DNA of 64,000 nucleotides, from NCBI RefSeq assembly GCF_000820045.1, contig NZ_CDBJ01000027.1, forward strand, positions 124,001 through 188,000. The letters are read 5' to 3'. The position numbers and the translations under genes are program-made. This DNA comes from Aeromonas rivuli. Lineage in GTDB: Bacteria; Pseudomonadota; Gammaproteobacteria; Enterobacterales; Aeromonadaceae. The notes beneath the pieces are model-generated. The model worked only from the letters and a program-made list of their open reading frames with translations, did not search any database and had not been told where the DNA came from. Positions 1 through 11,062 of the stretch are shown piece after piece (within the stretch, counting starts at the first letter, position 1; each line of letters starts with the position of its first letter).

Positions 1-2237
<2,237 letters not shown>

Positions 2238-2348
2238 TTTGAACACCTGGAACAATTCGGGTCGCGCATTATACCGGCAGAGCCCAGCGGGGGCGATGGC
2301 TTTTTATCCCTGTTAAGGCAAGGGATAAGGCCATCACGGAGGATGGCC

Positions 2349-2726
2349 TTAGAGGGGACGCAAGGCTGGGGCGCGGCGGCGCCAGAATCTGTGCTGATGG
2401 CGCAGCCAGAGCTGATAACCGCCGAGCAACAACCAGAACAGCGCAGGCAGCAGGAACAGGGGGTGGGTCGCCTCGCGCAGCATCAGCAACCCCAGCAGGA
2501 TCATGACGAAGGGGCGGCTCTCGTAGAGCCAGAGCGGCCACGCTTGCTTGCGCCTGCCATGGCTGCGTGGCTGGCTGAGTTGATACCAGACCAGACCGCC
2601 AATGAGATAGACGGACAGGCCGGCAAGCAGCAGCCTCCCCGGTTCGCTCACCCCCACTAGCAGGAGTCCGCAACACAGGCAGAGCAGAGGCGCTGCTTCA
2701 CGACGTGACAAGATCAAGATGGGCAT
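2349..2726 (-). CDS. Small hypothetical membrane protein
   Basis: A 125-residue protein I do not recognise. It shows three or four hydrophobic stretches: roughly residues 12-45 (two close helices around LLCLCCGLLLVG and LLLAGLSVYLIGGLVWY) and 73-107 (FVMILLGLLMLREA and LFLLPALFWLLLGGYQLWL). It ends in an Arg-rich tail after residue 108. The basic linker around SHGRRKQ (residues 54-60) would lie on the cytoplasmic side by the positive-inside rule. It sits between ygiQ and the RND pump genes, all on the same strand, with gaps too large to call an operon. It is open throughout and not shadowed by a better frame. Confidence 0.6.
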   Translation of the reverse strand: MPILILSRREAAPLLCLCCGLLLVGVSEPGRLLLAGLSVYLIGGLVWYQLSQPRSHGRRKQAWPLWLYESRPFVMILLGLLMLREATHPLFLLPALFWLLLGGYQLWLRHQHRFWRRRAPALRPL

Positions 2727-2812
2727 CTCCGGTAGACCATGAACTCAATATAGTCAACGGCTAGCGGTGTTGCGTCATCGGGTTCCCGGCTCGCACCATA
2801 TGGTGGGCCTCG

Positions 2813-5800
2813 TCATACTCGGGGCGCGGTGCCGATGGCCTCATCCACTTGCAAACTGCGCTGACCGGTCATGCCGGCCCGCTTGGCGAGCAGGTGATAA
2901 CAGGCGGGGATCAGCAGCAGGGTCACCAGGGTCGCCAAGGAGAGTCCGAAGAAGACCACAGTCCCCACCGTCATCCGGCTCTCATAGCCCGCCCCCATGG
3001 AGAGCATCAGCGGCACGGCCCCCATCACGGCGGTGAGCGAGGTCATCAGAATAGGCCGCAACCGGCGCACGGCCCCGGCAATGATGGCCGCCTCGAAGGC
3101 TTCACCACGCTGGCGCAGCTGGTTGATGAACTCCACGATCAGGATGCCGTTCTTGGTCACCATGCCGATCAGCATGATCAGGCCAATCTGGCTGTAGATG
3201 TTCATCTCCTGCCCCGTCAGCCAGAGGCCGAGCAGGCCGCCGAAGATGCCAAGCGGCACCGTCATCATCACCACGGCCGGGGTGATCAGGCTCTCGAACT
3301 GGGCCACCAGCACCAGATAGACCACCAGCAGCGCCAGACCGAACACCAACGCCATCTCTCCCTGGTTATCGCGATAATCTTTCGAGTCTCCGGCGTAATC
3401 TACCGTCATGCCCGCTGGCAGATTGTCGTTGGCCCAGCCATCGAGCATATCCAGGGCCTCGCCCAGGGTGTGGCCCGGCGCCAGGTCAGCAGTCAGGGTC
3501 ACCGCCTTCTGGCGCTGATAGTGGTTGAGCCGGTTTGGACTGGCCACCTGCTTGAAACTGGCCAGGGTCGAGAGGCTCACCATCTCGCCGGTGGCGGCCT
3601 TGAGATAGATGCGGCTGAGATCCGAGGCGCCATTGAGCTTGGTCTGATCGGCGCGCAGATAGACGTCATACTCCTCGCCCCTGTCCACATAGGTGGTCTT
3701 GGTACTGCCGCCGAGCAGGGTCTGCAGGCTGTTGGCCACCGTCGACACCGGGATCCCCAGTTCGCTGGCCCTGTCGCGGTCTATGGTCACCCGCAGCTCG
3801 GGGGTCTTCTCGGCGTAATCGAGATCCGGGTTGGTCATCAGGCCGCTCTGCTGAGCCAGCGCCTTGAGCTGATTACCCACCTGGTTGAGCTCGCCAAAAT
3901 CCCCCCCCTGCAACACGAACTGCACCGGGGCGGTCGAGCCGCGCCTGAAACCGGGCTGGAAGGGTCTGATGGTCACATCCGGGATATCGGAGAGCAGGGT
4001 CGCCAGCTCCTTGGTGAAGGCGGTGGCATTCTGGTCCCGCTTGGCCCAATCGGTGAGCTGAATGATGGTCATGCCGGTCTGATCGCCTCCCCGCCCGAAG
4101 GCCGGGGTGCTGAAACTCATGGCCTGCACCACCCCCTGGCCGAGCAGGGGCATGATGGCGGCTTCGACCTGTTGCATATTGCGTTTCATCCGCTCGATGC
4201 TGGTGCCCTCTGCCCCCTTGACGAACACATAGACCACCCCTCTGTCTTCGGTCGGGGTCAGGTTGGCGGGCAGCAGCTTGATGAGACCGACACTGCCGAC
4301 CAGACAGAGCAGCAACATCAGCAGGGCCCAGCCGGAGCGGGGCAACAGCCAGCCGAGCAGGCGGCGATAGTGCTCTTCAACCTTGCCCAAACCGCGATCC
4401 AGGGCCGCGGTCAGCGGGTTGGAGGTCTCCTTGGCCCGCATCAGCCAGGAGCCCATGGCGGGGGTCAGGGTCAGGGCGACCAGGGAGGAGCAGATCACCG
4501 CCAGGGAGAGCAAGATGGCAAACTCGGTAAAGAGTCTGCCCACCATGCCATCCATGAAGGCGATGGGCACAAACACCATCACCAGCACGGCGGTGGTGGC
4601 TACCACGGCAAAGCCCACCTCGCGGGTACCGTGCCAGGCCGCCAATAACGGCGGCTCGCCCCGTTGCAGATGGTGGTGAATGTTCTCCACCACCACGATG
4701 GCGTCATCCACCACCAGGCCGATGGCGAGGATGAGCGCCAACAACGTGATGAGATTGATGGAGAAACCGAGATACCAGGCGCCGATAAAGGCGGAGACGA
4801 GCGACACGGGCACAGTGATGGCCGGGATCAGCGTCGTGCGCCCCTGCCCCAGGAAGAGATAGAGCACGGCCACCACCAGCACGGCGCTGATGGCGAGGGT
4901 GTGGTAGACCTCGTCGATGGACTGCTTGATGAAGATGGTGGAGTCATAATCGACCTCCAGGCTGGCCCCTTCCGGCAAGAAGCGCTGCATCTGGGTCATC
5001 TTCTGGGAGATACCCTCGGCCACCGCCAGCGGATTGGCCGTGGACTGGGGGATGATGCCTATCCCCAGGCTCTCCTTGCCATTGCGCTGGTAGGCGCTGT
5101 CTTCGTTCTTGGCCCCCACGTCCACGTCGGCAATATCGGCAAGATAGACCGGCTGACCATTGGCGGCCGTGGTGATCTGCAAACGACGAAAATCGGCGGC
5201 CGTGTTGTAGAGCCGCTCTATCTGCACCGCCACCGTCATGCTGTTGTTGCGGATCTCGCCGCCGGGCAGCTCTATGTTCTCCCGGGTCAGGGCGTCCTCA
5301 ACGTCAGTGACGCTGATACCGCGCGCGGCCATGTCCACCGGGCGCAGTCGCACATACATGACCCGCTCCAGATCTCCCGACAGCATCACCTCGCTCACCC
5401 CGTCCACCAGGCTCAGGGGATCCACCAACACCCGGTTGGCATAATCCGTCATGGCGGTTCTGTCCATCTGGCTGCTGCTGAAGTTGAGCCAGATGGCGAC
5501 ATCGCCATTGCCGCTGTCCTTGGTGATCAGGGGTTCATCCACATCATCGGGCAGCTTGGTGCGCGCGCGGGAGATGGCATCGCGCACATCCGATACCCCC
5601 TCGACCATGTTCCAGCCGAGCTTGAACTCCACCGTGATGCTGGAGCGCCCCTTGCGGGTCGAGGAGTTGATGTTCTCTATGCCGCTGATCCCCGAGAGCT
5701 GGTCCTCGATGGGCTTGGTGACCTGAGTCTCCATCACCTCGGGGGCCGCCCCCTCATAGGTCGTGGTGATGGAGACCGACGGCGTCTGCACATCGGGCAT

Positions 5801-5908
5801 CTCGCGCACCGTCAATTTACTGAACGCGACCAGGCCAAATACCGTGAGCAGGGCACTGATCACCACCGCCACCAAGGGGCGGCGTACTGATATATCGGAG
5901 AGCCACAT
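2813..5908 (-). CDS. RND efflux transporter permease subunit (AcrB/HAE1-type)
   Basis: Inner-membrane proton/drug antiporter of a tripartite efflux pump. At 1031 residues it has the usual HAE1 length, with N-terminal helix 1, a large periplasmic loop, helices 2-6, and a second loop and helix bundle. Proton-relay residues are present: the aspartate pair in GLVVDDAIVVVENI (D401/D402) in TM4 and the lysine in MVTKNGILIVEF near residue 930 in TM10, so the pump should work. The DD pair and overall length fit multidrug rather than heavy-metal (HME) members. The start codon overlaps the stop of the upstream adaptor gene by one base (TGATG), so the two are translationally coupled. No outer-membrane channel gene lies next to it, so it probably shares a TolC-type channel encoded elsewhere. 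Substrate unknown. Confidence 0.95.
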   Translation of the reverse strand: MWLSDISVRRPLVAVVISALLTVFGLVAFSKLTVREMPDVQTPSVSITTTYEGAAPEVMETQVTKPIEDQLSGISGIENINSSTRKGRSSITVEFKLGWNMVEGVSDVRDAISRARTKLPDDVDEPLITKDSGNGDVAIWLNFSSSQMDRTAMTDYANRVLVDPLSLVDGVSEVMLSGDLERVMYVRLRPVDMAARGISVTDVEDALTRENIELPGGEIRNNSMTVAVQIERLYNTAADFRRLQITTAANGQPVYLADIADVDVGAKNEDSAYQRNGKESLGIGIIPQSTANPLAVAEGISQKMTQMQRFLPEGASLEVDYDSTIFIKQSIDEVYHTLAISAVLVVAVLYLFLGQGRTTLIPAITVPVSLVSAFIGAWYLGFSINLITLLALILAIGLVVDDAIVVVENIHHHLQRGEPPLLAAWHGTREVGFAVVATTAVLVMVFVPIAFMDGMVGRLFTEFAILLSLAVICSSLVALTLTPAMGSWLMRAKETSNPLTAALDRGLGKVEEHYRRLLGWLLPRSGWALLMLLLCLVGSVGLIKLLPANLTPTEDRGVVYVFVKGAEGTSIERMKRNMQQVEAAIMPLLGQGVVQAMSFSTPAFGRGGDQTGMTIIQLTDWAKRDQNATAFTKELATLLSDIPDVTIRPFQPGFRRGSTAPVQFVLQGGDFGELNQVGNQLKALAQQSGLMTNPDLDYAEKTPELRVTIDRDRASELGIPVSTVANSLQTLLGGSTKTTYVDRGEEYDVYLRADQTKLNGASDLSRIYLKAATGEMVSLSTLASFKQVASPNRLNHYQRQKAVTLTADLAPGHTLGEALDMLDGWANDNLPAGMTVDYAGDSKDYRDNQGEMALVFGLALLVVYLVLVAQFESLITPAVVMMTVPLGIFGGLLGLWLTGQEMNIYSQIGLIMLIGMVTKNGILIVEFINQLRQRGEAFEAAIIAGAVRRLRPILMTSLTAVMGAVPLMLSMGAGYESRMTVGTVVFFGLSLATLVTLLLIPACYHLLAKRAGMTGQRSLQVDEAIGTAPRV

Positions 5909-6957
5909 CAGCCGTTCACCTTCGCCAAGTCCTTGACCAGCAAGCCATCCCGCAGGTTGACCAGCCCCTCCACCACGATGCGGTCCCCCGCCTTGAGCCC
6001 CTCAGTCACCCAGACTTGCTCCCCTTGGGTTTCACCCAGGATCACCGGCAGGCGCTTGACCCGGCCATCGGCCTCGAGGCGATAGACGAAGCGCTGCTCA
6101 CCGAGATACTCCACCGACTGGGCCGGGATCAGCGTCATCTGCTGGGCGGGCAACGCCAGGGAGACGCTGAGCAGCATGCCGGGGCGCAGCTGACCGGTGT
6201 CGTTGGGGAAAATGACCCTGGCCTTGATGTTCTGGCTACTGTCGGAAACCCGGCTATCGACCGTCTCCAGGGTGCCGCGGAACCCTTGATCCGGCCAGGC
6301 GGAGCTGGTCGCGGTGACCGTCATGCCGGGGCGCAGCAAGGAGAGATAACGCTCGGGCACGGCCAAATCCAGACGCAGCTTGGCAAGCTCGTCCAGATGC
6401 AGCAGGCTGTCGCCATTGCTGACCAGGGCCCCTTCGCTGAGATCGATCAGGCTGACGGTGCCATTGAAGGGCGCGCGCAGCTCACGCAGGCTCAGCTCAT
6501 AGCGAGCCGCCGCCAACCTGGCCTGGGCCATGGCGACGGTGGCCTCCTGGCCCTCGAGTTCGGAGCTGGTCACGGCGCCACGGGCCACCAGACGCTTCAT
6601 GTCGCGCAGCTTGCGCTCCTCGTCGCGAACACTCGCCCCCTGCTCGGCCAGTTCGGCCTGCTGTTTGCCGATATCGAGCTGGATCAGCAGATCCCCGGCC
6701 TTCACCTGCTGACCAGAATGGACCGCGATGCGGACGATGCGCCCCGTCACTTCCGGGCTCACCACCACGGCGCGGTTGGCGACCAGCTTGCCGACCAGCT
6801 TGAGCATGGGTTCGGTCAGGGTCTGACTGACGGTCTGGGTTCGAATATTGACAGGGTGAGGCGCGCCCTTGGCAACAGGCGCGCCAGAGCGGTAATACCA
6901 GGCCCCGATAACCAGCAGGGTGAGCACCGTGAGAAACAGCCAGCTACGCATTTTCAT
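5908..6957 (-). CDS. RND efflux periplasmic adaptor subunit (MFP/HlyD family)
   Basis: Membrane-fusion protein joining the downstream RND transporter to an outer-membrane channel. It has an N-terminal membrane anchor (MKMRSWLFLTVLTLLVIGAWYY), then a lipoyl half-motif, a short coiled hairpin rich in Glu, Gln and Arg (EQGASVRDEERKL), a second lipoyl half (LRAPFNGTVSLIDLSEGALV) and beta-barrel and membrane-proximal domains. I chose the ATG at 6957, which follows a GGA by about 6-8 bases; an in-frame TTG at 6972 would add five residues. The gene heads the two-gene pump operon. The region between it and the divergent rssA (6958-7147) must hold its promoter, but I see no regulator gene nearby. Confidence 0.93.
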   Translation of the reverse strand: MKMRSWLFLTVLTLLVIGAWYYRSGAPVAKGAPHPVNIRTQTVSQTLTEPMLKLVGKLVANRAVVVSPEVTGRIVRIAVHSGQQVKAGDLLIQLDIGKQQAELAEQGASVRDEERKLRDMKRLVARGAVTSSELEGQEATVAMAQARLAAARYELSLRELRAPFNGTVSLIDLSEGALVSNGDSLLHLDELAKLRLDLAVPERYLSLLRPGMTVTATSSAWPDQGFRGTLETVDSRVSDSSQNIKARVIFPNDTGQLRPGMLLSVSLALPAQQMTLIPAQSVEYLGEQRFVYRLEADGRVKRLPVILGETQGEQVWVTEGLKAGDRIVVEGLVNLRDGLLVKDLAKVNG

Positions 6958-7147
6958 TGATGGATCCAGCAAACAAGGGTATGAATTTCACAATAGAGGG
7001 CCATTCTAGCCCCAGTTCTTGCCGTGACTATGTATAAGTGTGACAAAAGGTAACAGGCGCAGCACAAGCATTAACCGCCCCGCCTCCCGAATGCACCTCT
7101 TGCCCGGTCCCTCATGCGGCAATTCACCATCATCAAGGAGTAACACA

Positions 7148-8050
7148 GTGGCACGAAGACCCAGACTGGGACTCGCCCTTGGCAGCGGCGCCGCCAAAGG
7201 CTGGTCGCACATAGGTATAATACGGGGCCTGGAGCGGCTTGGGGTCAAACCCGATCTGGTGGCCGGTTGTTCCATTGGCAGCTTCGTCGGTGCCGCCTAC
7301 GCGGCAGGTGCCCTCGACAACCTGGAGGAGTGGGTGCGTGGCTTTACCCGGTTGCAGGTGGTCAGCATGCTGGATCCCGCCCTCTCTGGCGGCCTGTTTC
7401 GCGGCGAGAAGGTGTTTGGCATCGCCGGTGGCCACCTGGGGGAGCCCAACATAGAAGACCTGCCCATGCCATTTTCCTGCATCGCCACCGAACTCGATAC
7501 CGGCCGCGAGATCTGGCTCAAAGAGGGGCCCTTGCGCCAGTGTGTACGCGCCTCCTGTGGCATGCCAGGCCTGCTGACGCCAACCTTGCTCAATGAGCAG
7601 TGGCTGGTCGATGGCGCCGTGGTCAATCCCGTGCCCATCTCGCTGGCCCGCGCCATGGGGGCCGAGGTGGTGATCGCCGTCAACCTCAACACCGATCTGC
7701 ACCAGCCCTGGAGTCATGAGCCGGATGAGGTGGTCGAGCCCCAGAGCGGACTGTTCGGTCAGTGGTTCAACCGGGGTGGCAACGGCAACCCGACGCCGCC
7801 CGGTATGTGGAATGTGATGAGCAGCACCCTCAATATCATGCAGGAGCGGATCACCCGGGCGCGCATGGCGGGGGATCCGCCGGAGATCCAGCTCTGCCCC
7901 CGCCTTGGCAATCTCTCCATCATGGATTTTCACCGGGCAGGAGAAGCCATTGAGGAAGGCGAGGCCTGCGTCGAGCGTAACGCCCATCAGCTCAAAGAGG
8001 AGCTGACCCGGCTCGGCCTGCTCGCTACCGCCCCCGAGCCCTCGCTCTAA
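7148..8050 (+). CDS. rssA: Patatin-like phospholipase family protein RssA
   Basis: Serine hydrolase of the bacterial patatin family, 300 residues, matching E. coli RssA in length and along its whole sequence. It has the oxyanion-hole glycines in LGSGAAKGWSH (residues 11-21), the nucleophile elbow GCSIGS (Ser42) and the catalytic aspartate in DGAVVNPVPISL. I chose the GTG start at 7148 because AAGGAG lies 7-8 bases upstream and the protein then begins at the conserved GLALGSG. An ATG at 7040 in the same frame would add 36 uncharacteristic residues. In E. coli rssA neighbours rssB; here it stands alone beside the RND pump and an NSS transporter. Natural substrate unknown. Confidence 0.93.
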   Translation: MARRPRLGLALGSGAAKGWSHIGIIRGLERLGVKPDLVAGCSIGSFVGAAYAAGALDNLEEWVRGFTRLQVVSMLDPALSGGLFRGEKVFGIAGGHLGEPNIEDLPMPFSCIATELDTGREIWLKEGPLRQCVRASCGMPGLLTPTLLNEQWLVDGAVVNPVPISLARAMGAEVVIAVNLNTDLHQPWSHEPDEVVEPQSGLFGQWFNRGGNGNPTPPGMWNVMSSTLNIMQERITRARMAGDPPEIQLCPRLGNLSIMDFHRAGEAIEEGEACVERNAHQLKEELTRLGLLATAPEPSL

Positions 8051-8071
8051 GCCCGCATCCCCGCTAAATAG

Positions 8072-8096
8072 AAAGAGCGCCCCGAGGCGCTCTTTT
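8072..8096. terminator. Bidirectional terminator between rssA and the NSS transporter
   Basis: Ten-base stem AAAGAGCGCC/GGCGCTCTTT with a four-base loop, T-rich on both sides. It separates two convergent genes. Confidence 0.85.
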
Positions 8097-8113
8097 CACG
8101 GCGGCCTCCCGGC

Positions 8114-9475
8114 CTAGAAGAGCCCCAATCCTTTGAGCATGACGATCAGGATCAAGAGGGGCGACACATAACGCACCACGAAAAACAGGGGTTTGAGGAT
8201 CCTTAAGTGCAGGGTCCCGCCATTGGTCAACGCCTCCTTCATCCGCTCGAATCCCCATACCCAGCCCACGAACAGGCAGAGCAGAATGCCACCGAGCGGC
8301 ATCAACACATTGGAGGAGATAAAGTCGAACAGATCGAAGAAGTTCTTGCCCGCCACAGTCACCCCGGCCAGGGTGCTGTTGGAGAGCGCACAGCTCGACC
8401 CAATCAAGGCCAGGAGCAGCAGATTGATGAGGGTGGCTCTGGGGCGGCTCAGGCCAAATCGCTCCGACAACACGGAGACCGGCACCTCCAGGATGGAGAG
8501 CATGGCCCCGGTGGCCGCGATGGCACTGAGTACGAAGAAGAGCACCATGAATACCTGACCAAAGGGGATGCTGGCAAACACCGCAGGGATGGTAATGAAC
8601 AGCAGAGCGGGACCTGCACTTGGCTCAAATCCAAAGGCAAATACCGCCGGGAAGATGGCTATCCCCGCCAGCATGGAGACGAAGAGATCGGCGCACATCA
8701 CTCGACATGCCGTCGCAGGTATGTGCTGATCGTCCCGAAAATAGCTGCCGTAAGTCATCATGCAGCCCATGCCAATGGATAGCTTGAAAAACGCCAAGCC
8801 CATGGCGGTGAGCACCACCCCGGCACTTAATTTGGAAAAATCCGGTGAAAACAAGAAAATCAATCCCTCCCTCGCCCCGGGCAGCGTCAGGCTGCGAGCC
8901 CCTATCACCAGCAACAGGATGAATAACAGCGGCATCAACTTCTTGGTCACCGCCTCTATGCCCCTTGAGACCCCCATCAGCAATATGCCCCCCATCAGCG
9001 CCAATACCAGCCACTGCCAGAGCAGGCTCTGCAACGGATCCCTGATGAGTGCATTGAAGGCGGCCCCCGTCACGGCAGGATCCGTAGAGAGGATGGTGCC
9101 GCCAATCCCCTTGAAGATATAGGCAAACACCCAGGCCGCGACCTCGGAGTAAAAAGACATGATAAGGAAGGCGGCCCCCACCCCCATCAGGGCAACCAGC
9201 CACCAGGCCTGTCCCTTGGGTGCCAGCTTGATCAGGGTGCTGACCGCATCGGCTTTTCCCCTGCGACCCAGCATCATCTCGGTGATCATCACCGGCAAAC
9301 CGACCAGCAAGGTGGCAATCAGGTAGACCAGCAGGAAACTGGCCCCACCATTTTCCCCCGTTAGGTAGGGAAATTTCCAGATATTGCCAAGGCCGACCGC
9401 CGAACCCAGCGTCGCGGCCAGCACGCCAAACTTGCTGGTAAAGCCATCTCGAACCTGAGTGCTTGTCATGCTCAT
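8114..9475 (-). CDS. Sodium-dependent transporter (NSS/SNF family)
   Basis: Neurotransmitter:sodium symporter family protein, 453 residues, which would take up an amino acid or similar solute with Na+. The first helix carries the unwound-helix motif SAVGLGNIWKFPYL (about residues 25-38), the signature of the family that contributes the Na+ and substrate sites, followed by ENGGASFL. About eleven hydrophobic helices can be traced and the C terminus is short, as in bacterial LeuT-like members. The ATG at 9475 is preceded by GGTGAGAG; a second ATG two codons later is possible. It is monocistronic, ending at the shared terminator with rssA. Substrate not predictable from sequence alone. Confidence 0.92.
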   Translation of the reverse strand: MSMTSTQVRDGFTSKFGVLAATLGSAVGLGNIWKFPYLTGENGGASFLLVYLIATLLVGLPVMITEMMLGRRGKADAVSTLIKLAPKGQAWWLVALMGVGAAFLIMSFYSEVAAWVFAYIFKGIGGTILSTDPAVTGAAFNALIRDPLQSLLWQWLVLALMGGILLMGVSRGIEAVTKKLMPLLFILLLVIGARSLTLPGAREGLIFLFSPDFSKLSAGVVLTAMGLAFFKLSIGMGCMMTYGSYFRDDQHIPATACRVMCADLFVSMLAGIAIFPAVFAFGFEPSAGPALLFITIPAVFASIPFGQVFMVLFFVLSAIAATGAMLSILEVPVSVLSERFGLSRPRATLINLLLLALIGSSCALSNSTLAGVTVAGKNFFDLFDFISSNVLMPLGGILLCLFVGWVWGFERMKEALTNGGTLHLRILKPLFFVVRYVSPLLILIVMLKGLGLF

Positions 9476-9601
9476 CTCTCACCCTGATGTTGCGTTACTG
9501 GAATTCTAGGGGGAAATCAGGGGATGGCGATCCTGCGACAAACTGCGCGAATGGGGCGACAAGGAGTGAGAAGTTGCAGCGTGCTGGCGGGGAAAAAAGA
9601 T

Positions 9602-9626
9602 AAAAAAATGCCGCCCTTGGGCGGCA
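9602..9626 (-). terminator. Terminator of the small HTH gene
   Basis: Eight-base stem TGCCGCCC/GGGCGGCA with a two-base loop. On the minus strand it is followed by seven T residues, 24 bases downstream of the HTH gene's stop codon. Confidence 0.85.
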
Positions 9627-9649
9627 CTTTCATGGGCGCAATCTCAGGC

Positions 9650-9916
9650 TCAGCCTTTGGCGAGATCGTCCGGACCTATCTGACCAATCTCGGCGACTTT
9701 CTTGTCGGCGAGCAGCCAGAGAGTGAACTTGTGCAGTTCCGGGTGATGGGCCAGGGCAACCAGGAAGGCGCCACCGACTTCACGGTAGCCGAGTTCGTAG
9801 TTTTTCAGGGTGGTGGGGGGAACACCCAGCAGATCGGCAAACTTGGGACGGCTCAGGCCGACGGCTTCGCGGATCTGGCGGATCTTCTTGCCAACAGTGT
9901 CAATGTTTGAATTCAT
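9650..9916 (-). CDS. Small helix-turn-helix (XRE/Cro-type) protein
   Basis: An 88-residue DNA-binding protein. Residues about 9-45 form a Cro/C1-type HTH: VGKKIRQIREAVGLSRPKFADLLGV, then PPTTLKNYELG as the recognition helix and its following turn. The remaining 35-40 residues (FLVALAHHPELHKFTLWLLADKK) may form a small dimerisation or sensing tail. It is preceded by two adjacent hairpins in its own leader, which may allow autoregulation. It resembles the antitoxin-like or YdaS/HigA-like stand-alone regulators, but no toxin-sized partner lies beside it; the next gene, on the opposite strand, is 198 residues and unrelated. Target unknown. Confidence 0.85.
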   Translation of the reverse strand: MNSNIDTVGKKIRQIREAVGLSRPKFADLLGVPPTTLKNYELGYREVGGAFLVALAHHPELHKFTLWLLADKKVAEIGQIGPDDLAKG

Positions 9917-9923
9917 AATGGTT

Positions 9924-9978
9924 CCATACTCCGTATGGCGGATTGACTCCGCCTTATTTTTCGCGACGACTCGTAGTC
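9924..9978 (-). promoter_or_regulatory. Tandem inverted repeats upstream of the HTH gene (candidate operator or leader hairpins)
   Basis: Three inverted repeats follow one another: CCATAC-TCC-GTATGG (9924-9938), GGCGGA-TTGAC-TCCGCC (9937-9953) and GACT-CGT-AGTC (9968-9978). The first lies 8-22 bases before the start codon and would fold around the ribosome-binding region. A TTGACT (9975-9980, minus strand) may be the -35 box; the -10 is poor. Either DNA operators for the encoded HTH protein or RNA hairpins in its leader would fit. Confidence 0.5.
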
Positions 9979-10172
9979 AAGTGTATCAGTTTTGAACGGA
10001 CTCGTTATGGTCGAGCCTCTATCTTGTAAACGCCTTTTGGCGACAACCCTTAAAAACCTCGGGGATGGTAATCGCTCAATCGCTCAAGGTAAACAGTCTC
10101 GAAGAGAAACCTTTATGGAGGCCCGTTGAATCCTCCGTATAATCGATTGACCATCTATAACGAGTAACAAAA

Positions 10173-10769
10173 ATGGCGTTTCCTGGAATAATATCCCGTC
10201 TGCATCCGAGCCCCGTCCCGCAGGATCTCGCCCTGCAACTGCAACAAGGCCAGCATTATCGAGCGGAAGCCTTCTTGTTACCTGAAGCCATGATGGCGCT
10301 GGCCACCGAGATACTCCCGGCCCTGCCTGAGCGCATCAGCCTCTATCTGGCCCAGGAGCAAGCCGGGTTGGCACTGCGTGGCCATGACGGCGCCTTGCAA
10401 GATGATGGCACTCTCACCCTCCATAATGGACAGCATATTCAACTGGCTCAGGAGCCCGGGCAAGGCCAGCTGGTCCCCGAATCGGGTCTGCGGGAGATGG
10501 GCCTCTGGCTCGAAGCCGGTCATCGCCACTTCATCTGCCCCGCCGCCGTGCAACCTGTCGCGCGCGCCATCCTCAATATCTGGCCTCTCGATCCCTATCT
10601 GGCCAAACATTTTTTACTCAGTTTCACTCCCCTGCTCGATTCGGCTACCGAACAAGATTTGCTCGCCGTGCTGGCGGCACGCCAGGACATCGCCACCCCG
10701 CAACCAGACTGGGTTGAGGTCTATATGAAGCTTGAAAAGCGGTTGCATAGGACCTACTTAGACCACTGA
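10173..10769 (+). CDS. Hypothetical protein, unrecognised
   Basis: A 198-residue soluble protein I cannot assign. It has no signal peptide, membrane segment or obvious catalytic motif. It is rich in Leu, Gln, Ala and Pro, with a likely helical N-terminal half (DLALQLQQGQHYRAEAFLLP) and two aromatic, proline-containing stretches (LNIWPLDPYLAKHFLLSF and PDWVEVYMKLEKRLHRTYLDH). A good -10 box TATAAT (10138-10143) sits about 30 bases before the ATG, and GAG lies nine bases upstream of it. It is divergent from the HTH gene, with 256 bases between them, so the two could share regulation. Codon use matches the neighbours. Confidence 0.7.
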   Translation: MAFPGIISRLHPSPVPQDLALQLQQGQHYRAEAFLLPEAMMALATEILPALPERISLYLAQEQAGLALRGHDGALQDDGTLTLHNGQHIQLAQEPGQGQLVPESGLREMGLWLEAGHRHFICPAAVQPVARAILNIWPLDPYLAKHFLLSFTPLLDSATEQDLLAVLAARQDIATPQPDWVEVYMKLEKRLHRTYLDH

Positions 10770-10832
10770 ACAACAATGCTGAACCCCAGCTTGCGGCAGC
10801 GACACAAATTGGCTCAGGTCTCTTTTGTGAAC

Positions 10833-10861
10833 TTGATCATGGTTTGAAATGGGAATACAGT
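10833..10861 (+). promoter_or_regulatory. Promoter of the first ompA gene
   Basis: TTGATC (10833-10838) and TACAGT (10856-10861) are separated by 17 bases. The same boxes with the same spacing occur in front of the second ompA gene, inside a 31-base block that also shares the flanking ACTTGATCA and GAATACAGT. The implied transcript has a leader of about 195 bases. Confidence 0.7.
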
Positions 10862-11062
10862 GCGCATCGTCATCGGATTGACACCCTTTTTTGGTGGGTG
10901 AAAAGTGTGCAAACACAGACCCCCTCTTCATGGATGAGAGAGATCCCGCTTAACACGGGATCCCTGTCAGACTCCTTGCCATCGTTGGCAGAGCCTGCAG
11001 CTTACATAAATCAAAAAGTGCGAAGCACGTGATCAACGTGCCATCTCAACGAGGATATATTT

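Noticed and set aside
2295-2335. Inverted repeat between ygiQ and the small membrane protein gene
   Set aside because: The stem (GATGGC...GCCATC with internal T's) is imperfect and has no T run on the relevant strand, so it does not qualify as a terminator.
2849-5890. Long plus-strand open frames opposite the RND transporter gene
   Set aside because: Products are extremely rich in His, Gly and Gln, as expected from the antisense of GC-rich codons; the opposite strand encodes a complete, conserved RND pump.
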